From NCBI GenBank assembly GCA_935421135.1, contig OW285187.1, forward strand, positions 13,293,929 through 13,357,928: a stretch of 64,000 nucleotides of DNA. Direction: 5' to 3'. How positions within the stretch are numbered: position 1 is the first letter of the stretch; every line of letters starts with the position of its first letter. The translations under genes and the position numbers were made by a program. Source of the DNA: Bugulina stolonifera. Taxonomy: Eukaryota; Bryozoa; Gymnolaemata; Cheilostomatida; Bugulidae. Shown here one piece after another: positions 1-14,200 of this stretch. The notes below the pieces were generated by a model. The model worked only from the letters and a program-made list of their open reading frames with translations, ran no database searches and was not told where the DNA came from.

Positions 1-87
1 TACAGCTAATGTTGAATCCTCTCTGTCTTTTCATACTTCTTGGTGTGTTCTTCATGCAGTCCATATTCATGTGTGACTCAAAATGCT

Positions 88-170
88 AGTGAGTGATTGA
101 TTACGATCGATTGACTGACTCACTGCGATCAAATGACTGACTGTGAGTGAGTGACTGACTGTGATTGAGG
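88..170. repeat. Degenerate TGAC/TGAG tetranucleotide tract
   Basis: An imperfect run of TGAC, TGAG and TGAT tetramers (for example GACTGACTGTGAGTGAGTGA), interrupted twice by CGATC. It looks like an ageing microsatellite with no coding content. Confidence 0.7.
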
Positions 171-2517
171 TTTGATGTCACTGATCTAACTTGAACTAAA
201 CTCTTCTTATCAAAGTTTCGTCAGGAGTTTAGCCAATTTCTATAAATTATAAATAATATTGTGACATCAGTTTAGCTTCAAATCCAACACTAAAAAATAT
301 ATTTGTTACTGTGACAATGGTAAGAGCACCCCTCTTGCATTTTTGTGAACTTTTAAAAACCAACAGAATGTTTAGTTTGATTTAATATCCCCAATGACAT
401 GTACTGTTACTGGGTATGCATAAAAGTATGCTGTATTTTCTCAGTCGCCAATGATGTTGGTGATATGTCACTATTCAATGCCTACATATCCTATTCATTC
501 AATCCCAGCAATAATAATAATAATAATAACAGTTCAATATAAAAAACCTAAGAATTTCATATTTATTGAGACTACAAGTAGCCGAGTTGACTAGCAAAAT
601 GATGATAACACTTTGATAATGTACATCAATATACAAAATATATAATACTGATAGCTAATATGTAAGCGATAACCAGTTTACAGAAAACACAATTCTCAAT
701 GAATAAAAAGAGAATCCGACAACTATATATGTATATGTCCTATGCAACCTCTGCTAATACTAGATCCACCGGGAAGAGATTTGACCTTCCACGGTGACAC
801 AGCTAACAATGAACCGCTGCCAGAAAGAGCTAGATAGCTTTACCTACTTGAGTAGTACAGAGTGGATACTACTAGAACACTACAGTAAATGTACCACATT
901 ACTCTGTATTATACATATACAAAATGTAGGTCTATATAACTACAGATAAAGGCTACATACTGCAGGGTTTAGTTATAGAAATACACTAGAGCAGTAATTT
1001 ATCTACTAATTAGGAAGGATACATGATCATATGCATCAATTATACTCATCACTATAATTATTGTTTATAAATATTGCTGTTTGCTAATAGCTTGTTTATT
1101 GGTTTTATTGTTATAGAGAACAGAAGTACATTTTGTTGTATAAATATCTATTGTTTTTATAATGTAAATAATCAAGTCCCTATATAATTAGTTTATTCAG
1201 ACCAGATCCGAGTTGTTGATATACAATCTCACTAACTAACATATTATGTGGACAATATCATTTAATAAATATTGTTACCTCAAATTCTTCTCTGCATATT
1301 CTTGTATTTCAAGATGTTTCACAATAGTATTAAAGTAAATAGCTGCATTTCACACACAAGTTTTTTAACTTTAATTGTCATTTCACAATTTGTTTAAAAT
1401 TTGATTCATTGCTTTATGGAGAGAGAACATTGCCTTAGGTGAAGGTCAATATTTAGAGGAGTTTAGAAGCACACTTTCCGTTTACACATGCCACACAGGT
1501 GAATGATTCGCTATTTTTTACAAGTTGTCTACTTGAATAGTATAGAGTATTGCTGTATGAGTTGAGGTATCTGAGACTGGGTATCTCTTACACGTATCAT
1601 AACACAATCAAATATCAAGCTTCTCAAGTCTCCTCATCTAAGACTCAAAATAACTGAATGACAATTTTAATGTTATTCTTATAGGGCAGTAGTACAGGAC
1701 AGTGGCGCCTCAGTATCATTCCTACAAAAGTGTCGTGTTCATGGATTTACATTTCTCATACACAATTGAACCACCGTGCTTGTATACATCCTACAAACCT
1801 AACTGACCTTATAAAAATTTGTGTGATTACGAAAATGGTAAATCACTTTGTCTGTTCAAGTGCCAATATAATTGAGAGATCCAAAGCTATCTCATGGAGT
1901 CTATAGCTATACCAGTGTGAGAATGTAGTGGTGGAGAAGATCTCTAATGAAGTGGAGCTCAAACTTGATTTCCAACTACTGAATTCTCTAAAACTAGACA
2001 GCCAATACAAATAATCATTGCCCAAGAATTTCCCAGCTATTTTGGCAGCAGCTGGCCCAGTTGACATGTTGCACCAGGTGTATCATTATTCACAGTGTCA
2101 AAAAGTCAACAGTCTCAATCAATACCTCTCTGATTAGTCTTATATTCCAGACTAATTTTTAAAAATATTGCTCAATGTACATACAACTAAGAAGGTAATT
2201 TTCACCCTTAAATCTTTTATTCTGTTGACATCAACACAAATCCATTTCTCAGAAATAAAGTGATATTATTATATACAACAATGGGTTCTATATCTCTGAG
2301 AATAGCACTCGAAAGGTTAGAGCCCATTCTCAATATTTACAACGGCTGATACAGCAGATTTTTCTCCAAGATCTAAAATCTCTATTCAATTAAATATTTT
2401 GTTGAGCAGCTTTACTATCTCTCAAACTTGTTGAATAAATGAGCAAAAATTTACTTACCAAATAATTTGTCTTGGCCAAGTCGAATTTGATACAAATCTT
2501 TAGATTCGATAGTTATT

Positions 2518-2694
2518 TTAGTTTCTGTCGTGAAGAAAGTTGGAAAAACGATAGAGAGGCTGAATAAATCCAAAGGAGAGGTAATAATAGCGACCTGCTA
2601 CGAACCAGGCACTTGTCAATATGAATAAAGTAAAGGCGGCGACAACGATGACTTGTACGTAGTTATGTCCATAACACCGTCTCTTACATGAGTT
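2518..2694 (-). CDS. Possible terminal exon of a small membrane protein
   Basis: On the minus strand a 58-codon frame runs from a plausible acceptor (GGTTAG, exon starting at 2694) to TAA at 2518-2520. It opens with NSCKRRCYGHNYVQ, followed by one strongly hydrophobic stretch (VIVVAAFTLFILTSAWFVAG), then RYYYLSFGFIQPLYRF and a charged tail HDRN. The base composition is less AT-rich than its surroundings. The pattern of a basic Cys-containing N-side, one transmembrane helix and an aromatic tail suits the end of a single-pass protein. It has no start codon in frame. An open stretch just upstream (about 2705-2810, containing VTWIRGDSVGRVLHTSLL) could be another exon, but only a 26-nt gap would separate them. 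I do not recognise a family, and chance is a real alternative. Confidence 0.3.
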   Translation of the reverse strand, partial: NSCKRRCYGHNYVQVIVVAAFTLFILTSAWFVAGRYYYLSFGFIQPLYRFSNFLHDRN

Positions 2695-5600
2695 CTAACC
2701 ACATTCCACCGAGATTAAACCAGGTATTTAAAAATTCCCGACCGAAATAGACACTTGCTCAGCAAACTTGTGTGGAGCACTCTGCCAACACTGTCTCCTC
2801 TAATCCATGTAACAATATCAGTGTAGAGTAGTGAGCACACAATATACACAGCTACATTTTATACTCCTTCTTAGCCCCCTCCCACCAATGGCCAATAGCA
2901 TTGTCTCAGTATATCAGGGCAAGATTTACTGGTGATTTGATATGTTTGTGTATGTCATATACTAATTACAAAACACAGAGTAATAAACTCTAAGTACTTC
3001 AGTCAGTCTCCCCTCCTCCATAAAATATACTTAGATGTTTGAATAGTACAATGTAAACAAATATCTGCCATCAATTTGAATTCCAAAAAAAATTCGACAC
3101 AGTGTACCAGGATTTAACTGTGGACCCATATGAAACTGAAATAAGATTATTAAAGCAAAGTAAATAGAGTAAAGTATGGACTACATATCATACAGGGTCG
3201 GCTAGGAAACCATCTGTTGTGTTATAGTGCAACTATGGGTGACTAACAATCATCTAGTTGTTCATAAAATATTATCTATATCAAGTGGGCAGTGATTTAG
3301 ATAACACATACTGCTAATTATATTTGGTCCAACGAAAATTTTCTAAAAATGGACTAGCATATTAGGCTATCTATAGCACTGTCAACTAACGTATCCATGT
3401 ATATTGTCTACAGTTGCATGTTTGTATTCCACGGATTTATAAACTGGTCGAAGACATTATGTGTTAATAGTTTCGCTATTGGTATGCATGTTGCTGAGCC
3501 AAGACAGTTTTGTGTGCAAAGTTGGCAGTTGTATGCTCTTGTGTAACTAATTTGTAATCCATGCAATGAGCTAAATGGATAACAATATGTAAATCATTCA
3601 ATCAAGACCCTAATTTCCATACAAATTGTTAGCACCCGAGGAAGCGTGATTGTGAACTTATATAATTGCTAGACAAACAGACTCTGGCGGTGAATATAAC
3701 ATCATTATAATTATATATAATCATCAACAGTAATTGTCGGGGATATTACAGTCATGTAGTTAATAGAAACAAATGTTGTAAAAACACAGGGTTGTTGGGT
3801 AAATAGTACATTACTAAGAAAGGTATATGATTATAGCTAACTATGGCCTGTGACCTCCAAACAATGAGTGTATATTCCATTATTACCACAGACAATAAAA
3901 TGAAAATATACAAATATGTCTGCATCATCTATTGCATTATACTTATTATTTTCTATATAATAGTATCATATTATTACATGTAGGAGAAAAATGTTGATTG
4001 ACTCTAAATGATTCATTATATTTGGGTGTGTAAGTATTGAAAAGCCAAGGTGGTAGCTCAACCAAACATAGTTTCTTGTGACTTTTCTAGCATACAATTC
4101 CTGAGAGCATTCTTGTTTTTAGATACAGTTAGCTCTACCAACTTACATGTATGCATGATTCAAATTGTACCAAAGAAGAGACAGAGAGACAGCAATTTTA
4201 GTCATTTAGCTGCTACAGCTGACGAACTACCCCCTTCCGATGATTGCACTATCATCTGTTAGTGATGAAACACTGCAAACAAAAGCTGTAACACTTTCCC
4301 TTTACGCACAACACATACCTCGCACTACGCCAACAATTGTATGTATCTAATTGAATAGCTTTTTAAAAAACTCGACTCATCAAAAATTCAAGTTGATAAG
4401 GATTCTGACTCATGTCTATTATATATAGTTCCTCACAGAACATGACCCATTGTTACACACTTACAACTCAAAACTATTATAATTATAATTATTGGAATTG
4501 TTAACTCCCAAAGCGATGGTATGGAGTATTTCGATACAGTGGATTGTAGTAGTTTACTACTGCATGTGCACCTTGTGGAACCCAGGCTACTTCCCACTGC
4601 AGCTAACAGTACACCTGGCAGCATTTCCACCTGCATTACTCAGTTAGAACAATAGGCATGTATATCCGTCATACATGTAGCCTACATCTACCTTGTTACA
4701 AAATAAAGCCATCTAAAGCTTTTAAAAAAAACTTGGGAAAAACTGGCAGAAAAACTGTGACACAGTCATGTTCTGTAAGAAGTGTGTATAAAGGTAATAA
4801 ATTTGTAATATACTAGTGCAACCCAATTCACTGGCAACTGGCAAATAAATTAAAACCTAAGTCCTATAACATAAGAGGTCTTTCTTTACACAATCTGATA
4901 GCAAAACCAGAAATATTCAGCTGGAATAGACTCATTTCCACAGCTTTGCACTAGATTACTATATTCTGTACCTTTAAGATGCACCAGGAACACACTACTG
5001 TCTAAATAAAGTTCACCTAAACTGAAAATAGAGTTAATAAGTGCACAAATCATCTACTAGTTCGCTGAGTAAATGATATAACACTGAGTGATATGTACAC
5101 CGCAGAAAATACTGACTTTTATCATGAGCTGCAAGGTTACTGGTAGAAACCTACCTGTATAAGTCAGTGACTTTAGCGTAAACCAATTAGCTCCAAACTA
5201 AACGTTTACTCTAACCCAATAGAATGCTAATGGAAGAGGAGTATTAGATGGTACAGTCAACTGTCAGTTGTTTGCATTCGATGTCAACCATATTTATAAA
5301 CAAAATCATTATATGGTGATTGTAATTTATCGTATCCAATTTCTCTAGCAGAAGAACTTTTGGTATGCAACCAAGTTATGTTACGAAGAGAGTAACGAAA
5401 ACCCAAACTAACACAAATGCTATTGGCTCAACAAAAATAAGTACATAAATTTACAAAATGAAAACAGGATGTGTAAATATTCAGTTATTCATGTACCTGA
5501 ATTGGAGCGTAGTCAGTTACGCTGCATGTTAATCCATTTACCATAGATTTACCAATAGTTATGCCGAATTGTTGGCAGCCTAGAACAGGAGTAAAAGACT

Positions 5601-7158
5601 AAGATGATATCACATTCACTGTAACCCTCAGAATGAAATTTCTTGTAACTTAAATCTAAATATATTAGAAGCTAGTCCAATCCGGAGAGGAGTTGCAAAT
5701 TATCAGCTCACAGGAGAAAGCCGCTTACCTTGATAATACTGTGGCAGTAAGATATAAGGGATCAGCTGTTGTAAGTATTGCAACTAATAGACAGACAGCA
5801 ACTGTTGCAGATGCTGCAAAGTGTATGTTCACGCATAGAGCTCACAAACATGTATATTGAGATAATGGCAGTGTAATTACTCTATTAGACCAATAATAAG
5901 GCTATTCATATCTGACAAAGAATCCTATGATAAACAGACAGCGCGTTGAACTGATGCTAAATGTAATTATATAAAAATATTGAACAGAGAGATTTCAAAA
6001 ACAAGCAAGTAAGTGCAAAACTATTTTAATAACAAAAGGTGAATTCTATTTACTCTGAATGAAAATGAAAATAAATTAGTGTACACTGCGTAATGTTTAT
6101 CCAACATGTAGACCAAACATGGAGTTGCCTCCCTTTACCACAGCACTATTTACTGTTGTTACAAGTTGGATGGAGGGCTAGAAATTGTGAAATTTGATTC
6201 ATTGAACAAAATAAGTTAGTATGGAAAGATGGGCATGTCTTCATCCATTAAATTATAACCTAAGATTTTGCTTTTATGAAACGCGTAGCAAAGGCGAGGG
6301 CTGCAACCCTTCCCAATGACTAAAGCATTGGAGAAAGTAGAAATTGGTACAAGGTGTGCATACATGTATATTGTAGCCTTTATATTGTATGTTATTTCTA
6401 GCATGCTATAAATATACATTATTTGAGTTCCGGTAAGAACTGTTACTGCTGCTAAACAGCAGCATGTACAATTAGGAGATTCCCACACAGGCAGCGGCTA
6501 ATTATGAGAAGGTTCCTAGACACCCAGGCACTTCTACAGCTGCAAGCAAATCCAACAAGGATATTTTTTCAATGGAGAAAGAATGCTAGATATTAAATTA
6601 GCTAATGATATGGTAATAGAAACAACCCTTTTCATGATCAATTCAATAACATTATCTATTCACAAATGTTATTGCTTTGCAAAAATATATTATATTATAT
6701 AATATATTTATTGAAATATTATATAATATATTGCCTGCGGCAATTGTATAGGAATGGAGAAGATAATCAATCAAACAAAATAGATAATTTGGGGGAGGGA
6801 AGCCGGCGGCTCCAAGTAGGTATGAAGGGCGTAACCTTTAACACATCGCTAACCAATTGATACAGAACAGACTAGCGAATAGAAACGATGTACACGATAG
6901 TGTCTATCTGCTGAACCACATTGCAGCCAACGATACCTACCAGCCGATTCATTATCTCTCAACATAAGCTACACCAATGGAACGGTGGGAAAACAAAATC
7001 AGTTCTGGTATAACTTCCAGTAAATTGAGTAAATTGTTTTTAATAAATCTTCTCTATCTATGAGCAACTTGAAGCGAAATGTATTGACTTGACACGCTGT
7101 TTCACAATATTCTTATGTTCAGCAACACGTCAATAACTCACAACTATTCAATCTGCTA

Positions 7159-7194
7159 GACACACACACATAACACACACAGACAGACAGACAA
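7159..7194. repeat. (CA)n / (CAGA)n microsatellite
   Basis: A short compound microsatellite: ACACACACACA, then TAACACACACA, then three GACA units. No other structure is visible. Confidence 0.85.
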
Positions 7195-8220
7195 AATAGC
7201 ATACCATTTCATATTAGATAACATAGCCTGAGTTATCAAAACATAGTCTAGAAGTGTAATCAGCAACACAATAAAGACCTTAATATATCGATTACTTCAG
7301 CTATGCCCAGACACAAAAAGACAACCGACTAAACACAATAAGCAGAGCTGTAAGCAGCATGAGTTGTACTATCATAGTAAACTAAATAACCTCCTACCAA
7401 GTGCAGTATTATTATTACAGGCTATTAGCTCAATGTCATGGTAATGCTGAATATAATACATGTATACTGTATGTACACAATATGGAATTTAATCCAATTT
7501 CTATGTCACTATTAATAGACTAGACAAGGACAATTATAACATACAATGTATACAATCACTATCATGGGTGTATGCATTGCATGTGAGTATACTATGTACG
7601 TACTTGTATCACGTAGTATGGAGGTTATCTGAGAGTTGTATATTTATCAACGTCATGATAATCAACTTCACAGAGTTAAGTTTTTTAAACATTCAGAGTC
7701 CCTACAGTCAAAGTGAAAGTGAAAGTAAGGGGTTGGTAAACAAAACCAACCGTTACTTTTATGTCACATGTTAGTTGAGGTATTCCTTGGAGGAACCAGA
7801 GCTAAAGTTTGCAAACTATAATTGGGCCAAGTGGGCTGCCGAAGACCCAGAAATGCTAGATAAGATAAGGATAGTCTGAGAAGAGGCAGGTGAGGGGTGC
7901 GATCGGCTCCACTTATACGGATTTACAGATGAATTAGGACTAAGTTTGCTATTACATAATCACCAAGATATTCCGCTCAGTTACAAACATGCAAGTCCCA
8001 TATATTACCATACCTTACATTTTAGCTGTATTAAAACTTTATATTATAACAATAGAATTGTATAATTAAAATAGAAACAACCATAACAATAAAACAGCAA
8101 TTAGATTAAAATTTTTGTCTAAATAACCCTGATATATCATAATAACAGTAAATAAATAAAGATATAAATTGTAGACTTCATTGATTATTGAAGGTACCTT
8201 ATAGTGATACACCTTGATCT

Positions 8221-11200
8221 CTACAGATTTTCTTGAAGGCACTTGACTAGAGATTCTACTGTTGGGGATTCCAGAATGAGATGCTCTTTGATATGACTGG
8301 CTCCAAGCTTCTCACTGGTACTGGGTCCGATAGCGATATACTGGAGTAAAAGTAACAGAGACAGTATATGCCAACAATGTCTCTAGTATACCTTGGGGTA
8401 CGTGAGGGCAGCAAGCCACATGTATTTCACACCACTTTAGCCGGGTAGAGCAACCCTCTAATTGGTCATTTCTCAGCTTCTAATAAAACTTGTTGAAAGG
8501 TTGTTGGCAACAGGTGCAGATACCGACCACTATGGAACATTTTTAAACATGCACCAGCTATCATAACATTTCAATATAATAATTCCATTGCAAGAATCGA
8601 ACCATATCAGAAATGAGAAATCCAGATATAAGGGTGTAGTCTGCTAGAGTAGGAAGTAGAAGATAAAAGTATTACATAAGAATTTTCTTATCACTGCACA
8701 GCTTCCGTTTGTTATCAACAGCCACAGCTACTACAGTACTCAGTATTTCAAACACTGAAAAATCAATTGAAATAAAATAATTTTTACTACAGCCTCATAA
8801 TGAGTTAAGTAATAAAAAGCTATTGCATCATCAGAATTTCATTAAAGTTTATAGTTTTTGATAAAAGCTTCAGAGGTGTAAAGAGAAACAGAGAATTGCA
8901 TCGCTAGAGGCAGAGCGCACCAGGTATCTGGTAAGATGCCAGTAAGAGACTGCAGTGGCAGCTGACTAGGTTAGCAACTGCTTACAGCTCTAATGAGTTT
9001 AAGGCCCTCTTTCTTTGATCATTGGTATTTCTTGCAAATAGAGATTAAAGTATATTTCAATATTAATTAAGGTGATGGAGGTAGACAGATGGAATGAGCT
9101 GCCAACTATCATCACTTGTCTGCTGCCAATCCACACACATTCAAAACTTACTAGAAATGTCAAATAATTTATAGCATTATCAGTTGCAGCATTTTAGTCA
9201 ACTTTTTCATCTAAAAGGCGCCAGATTACAGAGTGAGAAGTCAATTTTTGTATAAAAAATTTGATCTACCAACTTCCATAATATACAAGACAGAAATTCA
9301 TCGAGACACACATGTAGGCTATAACATTGCTACCAAGACATGACATGGATAACCAGTGGCTGTAGCATAATTCACTGTTCTCATTGCTTAGATCTCAAAC
9401 AATCAACAGACTCACAACAAAATATAGCTTTGACTGCAAGATATTTTCTCAATAACATAAATTGGGCCTGTTTACAATATCATTTTGTTGCTCACACATT
9501 GCGACATCACTGCACCTGTATAGTGTATATAACTATATTAGATGTATATATAATACATTGTTATTTATTGTAATTATTATATGTACAAGAACTAAATATT
9601 ACATCTAAGCCGACATTATTACTAATTATTCCATGTAAATATAATTATTAAACAATTATTAGTTACTATTTGATAGCATTATTATCTTGTGGGCATTGGG
9701 CTTCGTTCTGGTCATACACAATAAGTGGGACAGGAAGTACAAGGCTCTGCAGGGCAACAATAACTGCTCATAATGCAGAAGAGAGAAGACAACTTCAAAA
9801 TTAACTTTACATAATACTAATTACATCATATTGTTTGTCTAATACCATTGTTATAAAGGGTAGAAAACAACAGTGTGATCCATTATTACATGTAATATTA
9901 TACATGCTGAAGGATATGAGAATTAAATATGACTATATTGGATCCAACAGTGAAATGTCAGTTCTGTTGTAGGCAGTTGGTATAGGAAGAAGCATTTGAT
10001 GAAGTAAATTGGACCCATTTGTTCAGTAATTATATATAATACAAACATTCCATATCAGGCAGGTTCTTATTTTCCGACACACCCACTGAGTCAGAAAGTC
10101 ATGAAGCCTCTATATCATATTAATTCAAGATAACTATTTTTATTTATTTAACGTTATGTCAATGGAGAATGGTACCATACTTGGCAGCAATGTATGCATT
10201 AGTTATTTTCTTATTTCTCACACCAATAATAGTATCTCCATGGATGAGAGTTGAAGGAGTAGCATAGCGTAGCTTATACACTATAAGGTGGTATAGGAGT
10301 AGTAAGTTTCTGCTGAATGACTCTACTACTGTGTATTGTATATCTGATATTCTCAGGATAAAAAGCAAGCCTCTCTTCTGTTTCCCATAGGCCGGGGATA
10401 TTATTTATAACCCGTCTGGTTATTTATAAAATATACAGGAAAGAAATATGAGCCATGCATTGTAGTAATAATTATAATGTAAAACTAATCAAGGAAAGAA
10501 GCATGTATGAATGAGTTGTAAGATGAACAGCTAAAGAAGACATAAGTGGGAGTTACCTCACCTTAGGCTGGGTTTCGAATATCAATTGAATGTATTGTAA
10601 ACAATACTGGACACCGGAAGGAGAGAAGAATACTACAACTTCTGCATCACCCTGAAACAAGAGAAGAAATAACATTTAGACATCAATTAATCAATTTAAA
10701 TGATATCATGCATAAACTGGTAACATACACCACTGTTGAGACTCTACCAGCTACTAATTACAGTTTACACTTTGTATTATTATAAATAGTGGTAGTTACA
10801 TATATACAGCAGTGGCTCCATTTCAAGTACATGTACATGTTTAGGTGTATACATGGGTTTCTAGTACTCATTAGTAGATGGTGTTGTTTACAGTAGTACA
10901 TATTCTACTCTTGTACTCTGTCCAAATTAATTAACGGTGATGGGTTTGATAAGAGGAAAAGCTGGCACCAGTGAGAGTGTGGAGGTAGAGATTAGCTGTA
11001 GGGTGGGTCACCAGTTGATAAGATGAGTAGGCAGGTAGGTAGATAGGTAGGCCAAGGTAGAAGAACTCAGGCCCAAACCATGTTCACTCCACAAGGCTGT
11101 AGCGTGCATGCATATTAACCTAGGTTCCTAGACGTCCAAAAGGACAGCAGTAGGGGAAGGGGTGGTGATCAGCTGTAAAACTTAGTAGAGTCCTGATTTG

Positions 11201-14200
11201 CATGCAAACAATTGTGGGAATTTCATTGTAAGGCCAAGCGTCTTAATGCATAAAAGAATTGCAAGCATGCAACTGATTGTGTGAAAAGTTTCCCATAAAT
11301 CCCCTTTTCATTAGTGTTTCAAGTTTTCTAATTTATTTTTTTTCAATGTATAGCAGTTGTCGTTGTCCATTTAAAGTGACAAATTGGCCAATTGGGCTAA
11401 AAGATCACTTCAGACCATACACGTAGGCCTCCATGTATATTGTGAAAAATAACAGAAAGATACAAATATGATATATAGTCATGGATCTGCATACTAATAG
11501 TGTCATTGCACCTCGTGTATAGAATTTATCGTAGGTTTGGTTTTCCTTTTCAGAAGTTTTTGGAGAGAAAACTAGCAAACACTGCGATATTACATTATTG
11601 TCATCATACACTACATTCTATCACATGGTGGCAGAGGTTAGCTTCACTTACCAGTCTGTTTTTATAGTCAGCAATATTAGTTTCAAAGTCAGCAGCTGGG
11701 AGAGTATTGTATACCTCAATCTCGTGTGTGAGGAAACCTATAGGAAATACAGATATAGCATCATCCAGGTACTCAAAGAGGCATAGAATAACACAATATA
11801 ACAGGAAAATACTTTTCCACAAAACAGTACTTCAAAGTTCACCAGGTAGCAACAGCTTTACGTTATATCCAAATGATTGACGTTACTCCGTACTTCGTGT
11901 TCAACAGCGAAATCCATTATTATTATACGTATTATATCAACTTTATAACTTGTAATATAATTGAACTATTGGGTCATAAAACCCTATCCTCTTGTCAAGT
12001 GGTCTATCAGCATGCCTACGCTACTCAACACCCAAGGTGACCGCCATATAATTTGTCATATAATGGAACATAAGATAGAGGAACGGAGTACCTTTTTGTG
12101 CCAGTCTGTTTGACAGGTCGATCGTTTTCAATGAGGTCTTTGGATAAAGAAATCTACCCGTTTCCTCCGGTTTCAAATCTGAAAATATTTTTGGTGCATC
12201 ACATTTCACATTCCAGTTGATAGCCACAGCTTAGCTAAACTAGTCAATGAGGAGAGGCCTTTTAACATGAATCAATATTGGCAAATCATATTTCATTGAA
12301 GAAACAAATAATATAGTTTATAATTTCCTATCAAAATAAAACACTCATCATTAAAAATATTGAAAGAATCAAATCAATATACAAACTTCAGAAGTAAACA
12401 ATAAACATTTCTCTAGACTCTGGAGTGATCTGAACTCTATAGGTATTCCTTCATTCAAATAAACACATTATTTTTGGCCAGTTTTAACAATTTTCTTTGA
12501 CCAAAATTGAGTAGGTTATTTGGTGAATATGCTAAGTATAGTAACATGCCCACAAAGGTGGCATCATTACTGGATAATTTAGCTGTTGATAAGCAGCACC
12601 TGGGGATGAAGGTAACAAGTTGAGAAATAATGGCTGAATATTTGATCGATACAAATATTTGACAAAGAAAACAAGTTCCTAAATTTATTGGCTGTCAATA
12701 CCATAACTTTTACTACATATAGGTCAACATAGACCTAACAACAGCAGCAATGTGAGCTATGTGATGTGAGTTGGCATCAGTCATCCCCTTTCAACCGATG
12801 TAAACTTCTACACAACTGGGCAGGAATTTTCCACGACCATGAATGTGGTACAGGTAGTGGATTCAGCCAAATAAAGCATAGCAAAGTGGTGGAGACCTAG
12901 TCAGCAAGCTGTAGGCCCACCCTTCCAAGACTCGGGAATCCATAGGCCCCACCCTTCCAAGACTTGGGAATCCATAGGCCACACCCTTCCAAGACTTGGG
13001 AATTCATAGGCCCCACCCCTCAAGGAGTTTAGTGGAACTCACATTTGAGTCATCGGAGATTTTCAACCTGAAGTTACACAAGCCACACAATCGCCCATCT
13101 GACTGCAAAGGGTTAGGAAACAATGATCTAGGTTTGACATGAGAATAGCGTTAGTCACCTGAAGATATTTTGTTGACAAGATTGGCAGCATTCCCTGAGT
13201 CAGCACCTCGGCAATCTATACCAAGCATCTCTTTGGCTGTAAAACAATATCAATGAGCAAATATTATGCATTATATACTATATACGAATGTACAATGTGA
13301 TGTAGAAAGATTCAGTACATTACTTCCCTATGTACTCTAAGCAAATAGTAAAGACATTACTATTTTGGGATAGTAGATATTGAAAAATTATTATTTTAAA
13401 CAGCAAAAAGAGGTTGTATAAAGAAAATAATAATTCTATACCAAAGAGAGACTCTAGAATATACAGATAGACTACAAGCACATCAAATCTAATACTAGGA
13501 CTCGTTTGCTGCACAGAGTATATTATTTGTAGATAAAATGTAATAATTGATTATATAACTGTTATTTAAAAAACAAAAATTCCATCAAAAAAAGCTGATG
13601 AAAGGAATGTGATTTTAGAGAATTTGATAGAAGTGATAGAATTTTTAGTCTAATACTGATAATCAAAGGTAAAATGTAGCCTTCAGGATAACTGATAATA
13701 TTTTTAAGGGTGTGAAGTTTATGTACTGGTACCATATAATTTATAATGAAAACAAGAGATGGTGAAAATTTTGAGCCCCATTGTACATTTTATTATAATC
13801 AGCTAAAACATTCTATGACAAATCAGTTAGGCTGTTTAGGAGATGGCTCAAAATGCACTGCTTCACAAATTAATTAGGCAGAGTTCATTTTTCTCGACAT
13901 ATTTTTTGCAAGATAAAATCAAGTATCTACAATTGTATGAATGTATTCTATTGTAACAGCATTGTGTGACCAGTGAGATGAGAAATCTCCATATCAAAGG
14001 CATATTTTACAAAAGTTTTAAAACAAAAAATATAGTTTTGAGGTCAAACATTATAACGAGCAGACAGCTCTACATAGCTGATTAGTGTGCTGAATTTATA
14101 TGCCACCTCTTATACTTCCTCCATGCTTGAAAACTTGTAAAAACAATTGCATAGTAATTGGCAACAGAATATTTTTATAACAATAATGCTACTTATATAA

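Larger units (their letters stand above)
1..8220. other. Intergenic, AT-rich
   Basis: No gene could be assembled here apart from the tentative exon at 2518-2694. Open frames are short (under about 90 codons), hydrophobic or low in complexity, and have no convincing splice partners. The stretch is AT-rich with scattered TACATGTA-type palindromes and two simple-sequence tracts, listed separately. Its right end is the 3' flank of the uroporphyrinogen-III synthase gene, so its 3' UTR probably lies in the last few hundred bases. Confidence 0.6.

Noticed and set aside
13030..13110. Possible UROS exon reading SDGRLCGLCNFRLK
   Set aside because: In the phase required by the previous exon it meets a stop, and the segment at 12092-12178 supplies the expected family sequence.
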